Part shown: positions 42,700-54,269 of the stretch, piece by piece
How the letters are laid out: every line of letters starts with the position of its first letter
How positions within the stretch are numbered: position 1 is the stretch's first letter
Assembly (NCBI GenBank): GCA_932521025.1
Contig: OW051473.1
Coordinates: forward strand, 10,912,001 to 10,976,000
Length of the DNA stretch: 64,000 nucleotides
DNA from: Oscheius onirici
Lineage: Eukaryota > Nematoda > Chromadorea > Rhabditida > Rhabditidae
Direction of reading: 5' to 3'
Translations under genes and position numbers: made by a program
Notes under the pieces: generated by a model
The model's input: only the letters and a program-made list of their open reading frames with translations
Database searches by the model: none
Told to the model about the DNA's origin: nothing

Positions 42700-45600
42700 A
42701 TGGGCAGTTCGCCCGAGGAAAAGCCCAAAAAGTGTACGCCATCACTTATCGTCATAGTAGCATTGCTATGTATTTTGGCCTTAGCTGTGGGAGCTGCCGT
42801 TTCTTTCTTCATTACCAAGCGTTTTTACGGACAGGCGGAAGGTGAAAGGTAAGCGTTTTTAAGCTTTGTTTGGTTTTGGTAACGAAGGTCTTGAAAAATA
42901 CCATCCTTTTGCTTCTATTCGTCAATGTTTGCACACAATTTCTTGTAAATATTAGATAAACTCTTTCAGCAATACCTTTGCCAGCAATCCAGCTCCTCCA
43001 ATTGAACACGTCTTACTTCCAACGTCATTGAGACCAAGTAGATATTTTTATTACCAAAATTTTGTGAAATTTAGACAGTTATGAGCTTTCCATCAAAGCG
43101 TACATTCCTGGCTACGATGCAAAGATTCCAGCGGATAAAAACTTGACTTTTGAAGGACAGGTAAAGCGAGTTTTTTTTTAATTAAAAACTTTTAGGTAAT
43201 CATCGATGTTGAGGTGTTGAAGGCAGTAAAGACAATAACATTGAACGCAAACGGAATAGCAAATATCAAGGCGAATTGTACTGCGGTAAGAGATTCAACT
43301 TAAAGCACATAGACAGTTTTAGGATGGTAAAACCTTAAAGGTTGAGAAGATCATTCCTTTTCCTGAACTGGACAAGATGTATTTTGAATTGAACAATACC
43401 ATTACACCTGGTCAAAAAGTTCTCTTCACTATTCATTACACCGGAGACATTACTTTAAGTCTTGGAGGAATGTATCAGACTAAATATACTAATTCTGATG
43501 GGAAACGGAGGTAGTTTGCCCGGATTTATTTTTAAAATTTGTCTCAGAATCGCTGCCATTACCCAGATGCAGCCTATTAGTGCTCGAAGAATGGTGCCGT
43601 GTTTCGATGAGCCGGAATACAAGGCAAATTGGACAGTGACTGTCATGCATCCTAAAGGAACCAAGGCAATTTCGAATGGGATTGAAAATGGAAACAGCTC
43701 CGAGTATGAACAGTTTTAACTCTAATATTAGTTTTTAGTTTGAATGAGGATTTCCTAGTCAGTCACTTTGCCACCACGCCAAAAATGAGCTCCTACTTGC
43801 TGGCCATATTCATCTCGGAGTTTGATTTCATTGAGGGAAAGACTAGTTCTGGAATCAGGGTACAGTTTTTAGAGGTCTGAAAAGTCTGTTTACAGTTTCG
43901 AGTGTGGTCACGTCCAGAAGCCACCAACATGACTCGGTTTGCCCTTTCCGCTGGAATCAAATGCATCGAGTACTATGAAAACTACTACAAAATACCCTTT
44001 CCACTGGAAAAACAGGACATGATTGCACTTCCAGATTTTCAAGCGGGAGCAATGGAGAATTGGGGCATAATCACCTACAGGTTGGAGCTTTTGGCAGAAA
44101 CCATTTTCTGGGGTTTCTAGAGAAAACTCCCTCCTGTACGATGAAAAGCTGTACAAGCCTTCAGAAAAACTACGAATCGTTTCTGTTATTTCTCATGAAC
44201 TCGGTCATCAGGTAAAGTTTTTTCTTTCTCTTAAAAACAATTTTTAGTGGTTCGGAAACTTGGTAACAATGAAGTGGTGGAATGATCTCTGGCTAAATGA
44301 AGGCTTCGCCACTCTGAATGAGTACATGGGAGCGGACGAGATTTCCAATGGAAACTACAGAATGGTAGAATTTTCCTCTACCTCAAGAAATTTTGGTTCA
44401 GAAGGACTATTTCCTTGTGGATGCCATGACTGACGCATTGAGGGATGATCAAACAGCTAGTGCTCATCCATTGACCCATCACATTCAGAATCAAGCAGAA
44501 ATTGATGAGAGCTTTGATGGTATTACTTATCAGAAAGTATACTAGGCATGGTTACAGAAATTTTAACCTTTTTAGGGAGCTGCGGTCCTGAACATGATCA
44601 AGACAACAATCAAACCGGAAAATTTCCAGAAAGGATTACAAGTAAATTTTTAACTGACCTAGATTTAACGTCAGTTATAGTTGTACCTCAAAAAGCACCA
44701 GTACTCTAACGCCACGTCTAAAGACTTAATGGCATCATTGGACGAAGTTGTTACCGACGTCGAGGGTCCCTACGGAGGCCAATTGAACGTCACGGATTTT
44801 GCGAAAAAGTGGACACATCAGGCAGGCTTGTCTAGTTGAAATTTATTGGTTAAGATGGGATTTCCTTACATCTTCCTGGATCATCTGAACTCTACTCATT
44901 ATCAAGTCACTCAGCAAAGATTCAAGCTGAATCCGGAAGCAAAGGATCGAGCAAAGTTTGCCGACCCAGAATTCAAGTGAGAATATGAACGTTTCTATAA
45001 AAATTTAACTAGATTCAAATGGGACATTCCTGTGTGGGTACAGTACGGCAAGAAAACTTCTGTGATGAAGTGGCTGCCTTACAGTAAGTTCTTCTGATTC
45101 GGAAAAAACCAGTTCTCAGACGGAACCCTGTACCTACCGAGGGAAGAAGGTCTGGTGATTCTTAATGCGGAAGGATACTCTTATGTTCGAACTGGATATA
45201 CTGAAGAGTATTGGACACAAATCTTCAACCAACTTAAGAAGGATCACCTGGTTCGGAACTTTCTAGTCTATTACAAATTTTTAGATGTTCTCTGAAAGAA
45301 CAAGATTCATATTGATCTCGGACGCGTTCGCGATGGCTGATATTGGAAGACTCAGTTACGAGCACTTGTTCAACCTTTTCGATTATCTCGGCAAAGAAAC
45401 GGTTAGTGCAACAAACGTAAAAAAAACAATAAGTTTTACAGGACTACATGCCTTGGAGTGGATTCCGAATGGCTGCTGGTACCATTGAGGGTTATTTTGG
45501 AACTGAGCCACAGTCGAAGGTTGTAAAGGTCTGTTTTCTGTCTGGAGGAAAATGCGGTACCCAGAGACTCTAGTAATTCGCAAACCATGCTCTCTGATGA

Positions 45601-46749
45601 TTCGCGGACCACGAATTGTCTGGCAGAAATCAATAGTAGAGAACATGGGGTTATGGCCTAACTTATTGTCGCATCAGATCCTGGTCCAGTTGACTTGCAT
45701 TACAGTATCATCATACTGTTCTAGTGAAAAAATCAATGTACTTCTGTGAAGCCTCTTTTGGTTCAAGCTGTCTCTTTTCAGAAATACTTCGCCAAGATTC
45801 TAGAAGCACCTTTCAATAAGACCAGTATCGCTCACATCAACTCAAACTATTTGAATGAAAAGGAGTTTTTCCAAAAGTTTGTCTCTTTAACATTCTTTTC
45901 ATAACTTTGTTTAAGTCTACAAGAAAGCTCTACCTATTTGACTTACTGCTATATCAACAAGGCTGCTTGCAAAAACGATCTAAGGCAGCTGCATGAAGTC
46001 AATGTTTTGGCCAACTGTAAAGGTCCGAATGCTATCTATTCGCAGTGTTCAACGTAGTTTTTGGGAAAACATTGATTTACAGCATTTGTAGGGTTGCTGC
46101 TCCTTTAAGAGCTGCTGTCTACTGTAGAGCTGTTGAAGACGGCAATAGCTCCGACTTTGACAAGATGATGCAGATGTACAAGAATGAAATTGTCCAAAAT
46201 GAAAAAGTGAAGTTGATGGAGGCTCTGGCTTGCAGTAGAAGTGCTGCGACATTAAAAACGTAATTTTTTTTTGAAAGTCTATACAATTTTTAGTCTTCTT
46301 GCCTTGGCTGTTGACCGGAAGTCGAACACCTTCCGCTTCCAAGACGTTTCAACTCTATTTGCCGCTGTAGCTCAAAATGAAAATGGAGGAGAGCTCGCTT
46401 TCAATTTCCTGCTCGAAAACTGGGATCAGATATTGAAAAGGTGAAAAATATCTCCGCTTTACATGAAAAACAAGTCTCAGCTTTGCTGAGCAGCACGAGA
46501 TCATCAACAGGATTGTCACGCAAACAGCATCCACAATACGAACTAGGATACAAGTGGAAACGGTGGGGCTTAGACATCGCCGAGAATAATAGTTTTTAGC
46601 TCAAAAACTTCCGCAAAACTGCCACCAACGGAATGTTGTACGCCAGTTTCTATGTTCAAGCAATGCACGCTGAGATCCGACTGAAATGGGTGGAGAAGAA
46701 TGGACCGACTCTGATGAAGTTGTTCCAAGAGAAGCTGGAAAAAATCTAA
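42700..46749 (+). CDS. Membrane M1 aminopeptidase (aminopeptidase N family)
   Basis: Around 25 exons join to roughly 900-950 residues. A short cytosolic tail precedes one membrane anchor ([19 protein letters not shown]), giving a type II topology. The catalytic M1 core follows: the substrate-binding motif [12 protein letters not shown] (about 44045), the zinc motif HELGH (about 44196-44210, interrupted after HELGHQ by an intron) and the third ligand in [11 protein letters not shown]. Both exopeptidase and zinc motifs are intact, so an ectoenzyme removing N-terminal residues is expected. The C-terminal part corresponds to the ERAP1_C-like helical domain. The start ATG 42700 lies three bases after tttttcag. 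The stop TAA is at 46747-46749 and AATAAA at 46812-46817. An intron at 45531-45780 carries a dispersed repeat copy. Substrate unknown. Confidence 0.93.
45554..45620 (+). repeat. Dispersed short repeat, copy B (intronic)
   Basis: It opens GCGGTACCCAGAGACTCTAG, matching copies at 3429 and 60295, then AACCATG in place of GACCATG. It sits in the aminopeptidase intron 45531-45780, which is several times longer than most introns of this gene. Confidence 0.55.
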
Positions 46750-47698
46750 AGAATTGAATTTATGTAACTATTTAACCGCCTACATACTTTGTAACTTTAA
46801 TATTTGGTCATAATAAAGTATTCTGGATGATTCAATGATCTCTGTCCTTTGATGCTGAGTTCCAAATTCACATCACTTTTGTCAAGTCTGAAGTTTCTTT
46901 TAAATTTTAATATGGTCAAGAAAGTACTCTTTTCTTTCCATAAACATCCCTAAATCTTTCACTATAACTCAAATTTTTTGTAAGAAAAGATGATGAGAAA
47001 ATGCTAGCCAAAAGGCTTATGACAGTCGAGATCTTCAGGATTATAGGGAATGTTTTGCAGTGGATAAAGCTTTTCGGATTATCATTCACAGTCTAACAGG
47101 GTCGTTCCCTTAAAGACCAAAACTTGTTGTTAATTATCGGGACAAGCTCCAAACCTGCTGTCCAATATCCTATTCATAAAGATGGCTGGCTGTGTTCCTC
47201 GCGTTATCCATCGTTGATTAGATCCTCTAGCAAATCTTTGTCTTGCCTATTTTGCTCACAGCTCTGAGTTTACGAGCACATAAGTCCGGCGACCCGGAAT
47301 GTTAATGGAAGCCGAAGGCGTGGTCAGCAATGCCTTTTGAAATCTCTTCTCCTCCTCGGACTCTTGCTCTGCTGTTTTCCGTTACGGGACTTTGCCCATG
47401 AATAGGTACATCCTTCAGTTCCCCGGTGTACTCATTCAAAACAAGATTCTCTCGCGCCTCAGTTCATTCCGTCTCGACGCCAACAAAGTCAACTTTCAAG
47501 CCTCAAAAAGCACAATTAATGCTGCCATTTTACCCAAATTGCCTCCTCTTTCTCTTGCCTTTCTCCCATTGTGGAAGGTCTGGCATCTATTGTTTTGTCC
47601 CGATTTTAGGCCCAATCTCGAGCCCATCTAACTCCGTTCAGCGAACGCCTCCTCTTATCAAGGCAGCAAAGACAGCCATTTGTCTCCTCAAATCCCAA
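46750..47698. other. Intergenic region
   Basis: It holds AATAAA 46812-46817. Two overlapping open frames at 47392-47743 have no domain. Part of this stretch may be 5'UTR of the small gene that starts at 47699. No repeats were recognised. Confidence 0.45.
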
Positions 47699-48173
47699 AT
47701 GTCGCGCGCCGGAGGACTTGCAACAGGTCAGTCGAACTCTTAAAGAGAAAGTCGAAAAAAAAGAAGGCACTGAGTTTGCGTGCTGCCCATCGCGTGACAT
47801 ATCATTATTGAGGCACCAGAGTCTTTTGATTGTTGAAGCCTACATTAAAATTGGATCTGATCCTAATTGTTCAGGTCATGCTCCCAGTCCATACTTGAGG
47901 CGGTTGAGGCTTCCGAACTTGGGAACTTATCGACCTCATGACACTGACGAGCCTAGTCCTGAAGAAGAGTACAACAAACTGGATCTGATACGGGCGAGAA
48001 TGGTAAAAGGTCGCTAGAGTCTTGAATAGAAATGGTTCCAGGAAGAACGAAAAAAAGAGCTACAAGCGGCAGTGGAAGCAAGCAAAGCAGCTACCAAGAC
48101 AAATGACGATTCGAAGCCGCCGTTTTATCACCCGGACAATCTATTTCAGACGACGACAGAAAAGAACAAGTAA
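47699..48173 (+). CDS. Small charged protein of unknown family
   Basis: Three exons give about 94 residues: MSRAGGLAT, then HAPSPYLRRLRLPNLGTYRP up to LDLIRARM, then EERKKELQAAVEASKAAT and a short tail to NLFQTTTEKNK. Introns are 47727-47874 and 48003-48041. The second is read as 39 bases ending ttccag because the earlier tag would imply a 27-base intron. The stop TAA is at 48171-48173. The central part is rich in Arg and Pro and the C-terminal part is a charged helix. The composition could suit a small mitochondrial or nuclear subunit, but no family was recognised and no function is assigned. Confidence 0.55.
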
Positions 48174-49015
48174 CCCGGTCCCACGCTCGCTTTGTGATAA
48201 ATTTGTATATCTAATGATAAAATCGATATGTGGCTATGCTTTTGAACATTCCGTTGGTTCATACACCCCTAAAGTTGTCACCCGGGTGACATATCGCTCA
48301 AAAATCTGGATTGTTCCAAGGCCGTACAAGTACATACATGGTGAAGGTTGCTCTCGTATTTTGGCAGAGCATCGACCTAGGTTATCTTTTTGTAGTCGTA
48401 ATCCAGCCACTTGAATAATGTAAAGGTTGGATACTTGCCGCAGTCTCACATTCCATGAAATGGCTACAAGATTAAGTTATTTTCACTTGCGAATCAGCTG
48501 ACAAACGAAATTTCTAGAGACTACATTTTCAAACAATTTCTATAGCACTTTTTGCCGTCTTTGTCTACTGATTGATTTTCAATTGAGCAGATGTTCTAGC
48601 GCCGCCTACCAGCTGCACAATTACCTGTCAGGTCATTTCACAAAAATCGTGGCTTTGCCGCGCTGCGTCCGCCCGCAACGCGATCTCCAAGTTCAAACGC
48701 AGGAGCTGAGAGAGAGCACAAATACGCAATCCAATCAGAACAATCTCAAGCATTCTAGACAAAAAGGCCAGATTTATTGCGAAAAATCTCAATGTTCTTG
48801 TTTCCTACGGAATTTTCTATGTAGAAAATATTTTTAGCCTCAAATCATCTTGCTTTCTCTCCAAACAAATTAATCATAAGTTTTTTATATCGAAAAACCA
48901 TTTTCCGCACTTATTCACCATGCTTACGCTCAAATTTTATCATTTTTTTTCTCTCAAACCTCTTCCTTAATCATATTTTTCAGCGAACTTTGAGGGAAGA
49001 CGGGTACCTACGGCA
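48174..49015. other. Intergenic region upstream of ABC transporter
   Basis: No supported gene. Open frames at 48234-48449 and 48583-48837 have no domain. A tttttcag acceptor at about 48976-48983, 33 bases before the transporter ATG, may be a trans-splice or 5'UTR acceptor. Confidence 0.45.
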
Positions 49016-52000
49016 ATGGCCGAGAATTTCCTCGAGGAATTCTGTGGCTCTGCCAATGGCTCCTGGTTTTTAACAAAGTACCTCGTTGACCTCGACCGTC
49101 ACATGCTCACCAACTGTGGCGAAGCTGGGCTCATATCCATCTTACAGCTCAGTCTCCTCGTCAATGTTCTCATCAATGGCTGGATGATCTTTGTAAGTCT
49201 TTTTTAACCTTTTTGAAAGTTTTGTTCCAGGGGCGCTTCCCAAGATATACAAGCTACGACAATCTCGATTACTACTACTGGAGCAAATTTGTTATCGTCT
49301 TTGTGTGCCTTTTTACGCTGCTGGTCTCATTTGTGATCTCATTCTTCGAGTCATTCCATCTACCACTGGTTATCAAAATAGAGGAAGGACTCATGCTTCT
49401 CGTCTGGACGGCGATGCTGATGGTTTGGTTCTTTTCAATCCGCCACAGGAGGTAATTTTCTGCAGATTTTCATAAAAATTAGATTTCAGTATTACTCGTA
49501 AAGGATCTCTTACATTCTGTCAATTTCTCGCTTCCAAAGGAATCTTTCTTGTCTGTGGACAGCGGTCTCGAATCTACGGCGTTCTGTCACTTCAAGCCAT
49601 TCTAATCGACGCTGTGGCGATTTTACTGGTCGTTTATGGAATCATCCACTGGGTTGAAAAGAAGGAAGTCAAGTATGTTTACTTTTTTGGCCAAATATTT
49701 TCGAAATTTTAGTCGCATTATAGGTCATCAGCGTCTGGACGATGATGGAAACGAAATTCTGAATCCAGAGGCGGATGAAGGAGCCAATTGCTTCTCGAAA
49801 ATGTTCTTCCTATGGACAAATCCCCTGATTTCAAAGGGCGGGAAGGGATTTTTAAGAACGGTGAGTAATTTTAAGCACCTTTTAAAAATGCTTACTTATT
49901 CAGACTGACGATCTCTACCAACTGCCTCCATCTCTGGACGTTCAAAATGTTGAGGCACACTTTGTCGAAAATTCACCTACATTTTTCACTGATGCTGAAA
50001 AATTCTCCGTCTACAGGTATTCTACTTTTTTTTGCCTATTTTTCATATTTAAGATCCCTTCTTAAATCTTTTGGCTGCGAATTCATTCTCCTGGCTATTC
50101 TCCGTCTCTCCGCCGATGCTTTTACCTTCTGTGGCCCCATACTTTTGCGTTTTCTGGTAGAATCTTTGGAACTACCGGTTCCTACAGACGATGGAGTCTA
50201 TCTCGCCTTAGCTGTTACTCTCTGCACATTCTTGGCTTCAATGTTCAACAACCATTTTAACTTTTACGTCAGCAAGATTGGAATGAAGTGGGTGTTTAGT
50301 CAAAAATACATTTCATCCAACGTTTAGGGTGAAGACAGCTCTAATCACGGCGATTTACGACAAACTTCTAAGAGTTCCCTACTCGGAACTCTCGTCTTCT
50401 TCCGGTCAAATCATGAACTATGTCTCGACTGACGTTGATCGGATTGTCAACTTTTGCAACTCATTTCATCAATTCTGGGCCATGCCCATTCAACTTGTTG
50501 TGGCTCTGTTCCTTCTCTACAGACAGGTTAATTGTATCTCCTTCTATTGTATAGACTTTTTAGGTTGGAAAAGCGTTTTTGGCCGGAGTTGTCACAGCCC
50601 TTATACTCATACCTGTAAATCAAGTCATTACTGTCTTGATTGGACGAATGTCGGAGAAATTTATGCATTGGAAAGATCAGAGAATGAAGGTGACCCTTTT
50701 GCTAAAATATCCAGGTAGTAATTTCAGTGCATTCAAGAACTGGTCGAGAATATTCGAACAATCAAATCCTCAAACTTGGAGCATTTTTTCACCGATAAAA
50801 TCGGAAAAGCGCGGGAAAAGGAGCTGTACTACCTCAAGATCAGAAAGTACCTGGACGCTGTCTGTGTCTACCTCTGGGCTTCTGCTCCTCTCCTCATCCA
50901 AATCTCTATCTTCACCGTCTTTGTATGGGTCTACCAGATGAAAATGACTGCTGGAGTGGTAATTTTGTGTTATTTTCAAGTTTTCATATGCCCGTTCAGG
51001 TTTATCCAGTGATTGCACTGATCTCAATGCTAATCATGCCCTTGAACGCATTCCCTTGGGTCTTGAACGGAATGATCGAGTCCTGGGTTTCTTTGAAACG
51101 ACTGGAGAGATTCTTTTCCTTGAAAAACATCGACTATCACCAGATTTACTGTCAGAACGATGAACGTCGCTGTCTTCTCTATCTGCGCCAAGGATCCTTC
51201 TACTGGGACTTTCCAGAGCTCCCGACAGTCTCTGACATTAGTATTGCTGGCGGAACTGGTACCCTTATCGGAATCACTGGTGACGTGGGCTGTGGAAAAT
51301 CGACTCTCCTCATGGGCCTGCTAGGAGAGACACGCTTCCCAGACAGCCAGCAAATTGGAATCACGAAAGAAAGCACTAAAGGAATTACCTATGTCGGACA
51401 GGAGAGATGGCTAAGTCGAGGTAAACGACGCATTATCCATTGAAAATTTGTCAGGTACCATAAGAGACAACATTCTCATGGGCAGCCATTATGATGATGC
51501 CCTGTACAAATCCGTTTTGATCGGCTCCTGCCTAAAGAATGATCTTAACGTAAAATAGACTATTTTTTTCAACTTTTTATGTTTCAGAACTTCCCAGGAG
51601 GAGATCAATACGAAATATCGGAGAATGGAGCAACATTGAGTGGAGGGCAACGAACGAGAGTCGTCATCGCTCGTGCTCTTTATCAGAACACAGCCGTCTA
51701 CCTCTTCGACGAACCATTCTCTTCTTTGGATAGCCACGTAGCGAGGCAGGTCTTCCAAATGGTTTGTGTTATCTTATGTTCAAAAAATTTGTCTTTAAGG
51801 GAATTCGAACGTTGAAAGCTAGAGGAAAGCTTGTCATCATTGCCAGTCACGACATTATGAAGCTGTGTGAGACTGATCACATCATCAAGCTGAACAACAG
51901 AGGTCTTGTTGAGACACAAGGACATCCTTCGATCGTCTACCCGAACGAGTTCAACAAAATGATGATGACGTCTGTAGAAGATGAATTCAACGTTGATGAA

Positions 52001-54269
52001 GATTTTGCTGAGAAGGTTTTCGAGCGTGAGGAGGAGAAACAGGTAGGAAATGGGGATCGTTAAGCAATCATTTCAGTAAAGCTCTTTTTTCGAACAGAAA
52101 TATGAAATTCGTAGCAATTCTTTAACTTCAGACTAATATAAATCTGTTCAGGTCGGTGCTGTGAAAGCCAACGTCTACTTAACATACTTCCACTCAATGG
52201 GTTGCGTGCTCACTATCGGAATTCTCGTCGCCTTGGCTGCCATGCAACTTACCAAAAATGGATCGGACTGGTGGCTTAGTAGATGGACAATGAATCAAAC
52301 AAACGTGACGGTGCCTACTTTAAAAGAATACTTAAGAGGAGAACACGAGCTAGAGTAAAAAATGTGTGAAATCTATTTCTATGTTGCTTTCAGATACATT
52401 GAGGAAGATCACTGGGACAGATCCATGTACTTTTTAACGGTCTACGCCATCATCGCTGCATGCAACACTCTCTTTACATTAATCCGAGCCTTCTTATTCG
52501 CTTATGGAGGAATTGAAGGAGCAAGGATCCTTCATGAAAATCTTCTGGCCCGCCTGCTTAAAGTATAGTTTTTCCTTAAAGTTGTTAATTTGTTGTAAAG
52601 ACGACGGTTCTCTGGTGGGAACGGACTCCGAGTGGGCGAGTGGTCAACCGATTGTGCTCAGATACCTATACCGTCGACGACAATCTTCCCTTTGTGGTAA
52701 TTTTCTTGGCAATATTTTTTTCGAACACAATTTCCAGCTGAACATCTTCCTAGCCTCCTTGTTCACTCTTTCTGGAGCTATGGTCGTGTCCATCGTTGGG
52801 TTGCCCTACATAATTCCAGTTATGCTTGTCCTGGCAGTCCTCTACCACTACATACAGAAACACTACCGGTATGACCAAAATTTGTTGTAACTAAATCTAC
52901 ATTCAGGAAAACTACCGTGGAACTCAAGCGCCTGTGCTCAATGAGTTTATCTCCCCTGTATTCGCATCTTTCCGATTCGGTTAATGGACTGGTGACCATC
53001 AGAGCTCATAAATACGTGGAAAAGTACTGCCATAAGCTTCGGACTCTCCTGACCCTCAACCTCCGAGCCCAATACTCTTCCAACGCTGCGAGTCAATGGC
53101 TAAACATTCGCCTCTCCATGATCGCTGTCTTTGTAGTGGCTGCCATCACATTCCTAGCCATTATCCAGCACAGGATCACGAACAAGGTTGATTCAGGTGA
53201 GAAATGTGTTGCTTTTATTATTGTTGTTTTTCAGGCCTTGTCGGCTTGGCGATTACCTACGCTCTCTCCTTGACCAGCTTGCTGAACGGTCTCCTTGGAT
53301 CATTTATCGAGACCGAAAAGGAAATGGTTTCTGTCGAAAGAATCGATGAGTACACGGAAGGAGATATTCTGCCTGAAGAGCCGAGACACGGACAGAAATC
53401 GTTCCCTGTGGAACTGGAGGGAAAAATTGAGTTCATCAACGTCAACATGAGATACTACGATGAGGCACCACTGGCATTGGACAATGTTAGTTTCACAATC
53501 CCTGCCGGATCCAGATGTGCTGTTCTGGGAAGAACTGGAAGCGGAAAAAGCTCCATTTTCCATGTGAGTATCCCATTTTATTTTTGTAAAAACGCCTTTT
53601 TAGACGATTCTGAGGACAGCTCCGAACCAGAGCGGAAAAGTAGCAATTGATGGAGTTGATGTCAAAACCTTATCCCTGAAAGTTCTCCGCTCAATCGTAG
53701 GCTACATTCCCCAGCATCCCTTTATCTTTAAGTAAGCGATAGCTTTGACCCGCTTATACAGAGTCCAGTGGAACTTTCTTCGAAAACGTTACCTTGTTCA
53801 CTCCTGAAGCTGACCACTCTCACGTGATGACAATGGCTAGAGTCGTTGGCTTGGAGAGTCTCGTTCACCGGCTAGGAGGACTCGACGGATTTATTCAAGA
53901 AGATGGCAGCAACATATCTTACGGAGAGAAGCAGATCATGTCAATCTTTAGAGTCTTGCTGTCAAAACCGAAGGCAAGTGCAAAACTTGGCAATCCTGCC
54001 CCTACGCTGTTTTGCTTACAACAGCAAATTTCCAGGTTGTACTGGTTGACGAAGGAACTTCCTATGTGGATCTAACAACCCATAAGAAGATGACTGATCT
54101 CCTGAACACACATCTGCATCATTCCACCATCGTCTCCATCATCCACAACAAGCTCGGCATGGAAGGATTTGACATGCTGCTGGAAATGTGTTCAGGACGA
54201 CCCCTCTTTGCCACCTCGTTGACAGAAGGCGCTGATGGTGATGATGAGGCCATATTGGAAAAGTCCTAG
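49016..54269 (+). CDS. ABCC/MRP-type ABC transporter
   Basis: About 25 exons join to around 1400 residues. An N-terminal TMD0-like membrane block (for example [17 protein letters not shown]) precedes TMD1, NBD1, TMD2 and NBD2. NBD1 has Walker [10 protein letters not shown], signature LSGGQRTR and Walker B VYLFDEP. NBD2 has Walker [10 protein letters not shown], Walker [13 protein letters not shown] and a switch-histidine region IVSIIHNK. Its signature position reads ISYGEKQ instead of LSxGQ. The text [18 protein letters not shown] before TMD1 is typical of ABCC proteins. These pumps export organic anions or conjugates across the plasma membrane; the subfamily member is not certain, with ABCC10-like features possible. 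The unusual NBD2 signature suggests asymmetric ATP sites. The stop TAG is at 54267-54269 and AATAAA at 54344-54349. Confidence 0.9.

Noticed and set aside
48003-48029. 27-base intron
   Set aside because: The next in-phase acceptor (ending 48041) gives a 39-base intron, like others in the window; the same applied to 22-26-base candidates in the Ly6-like and methyltransferase genes.
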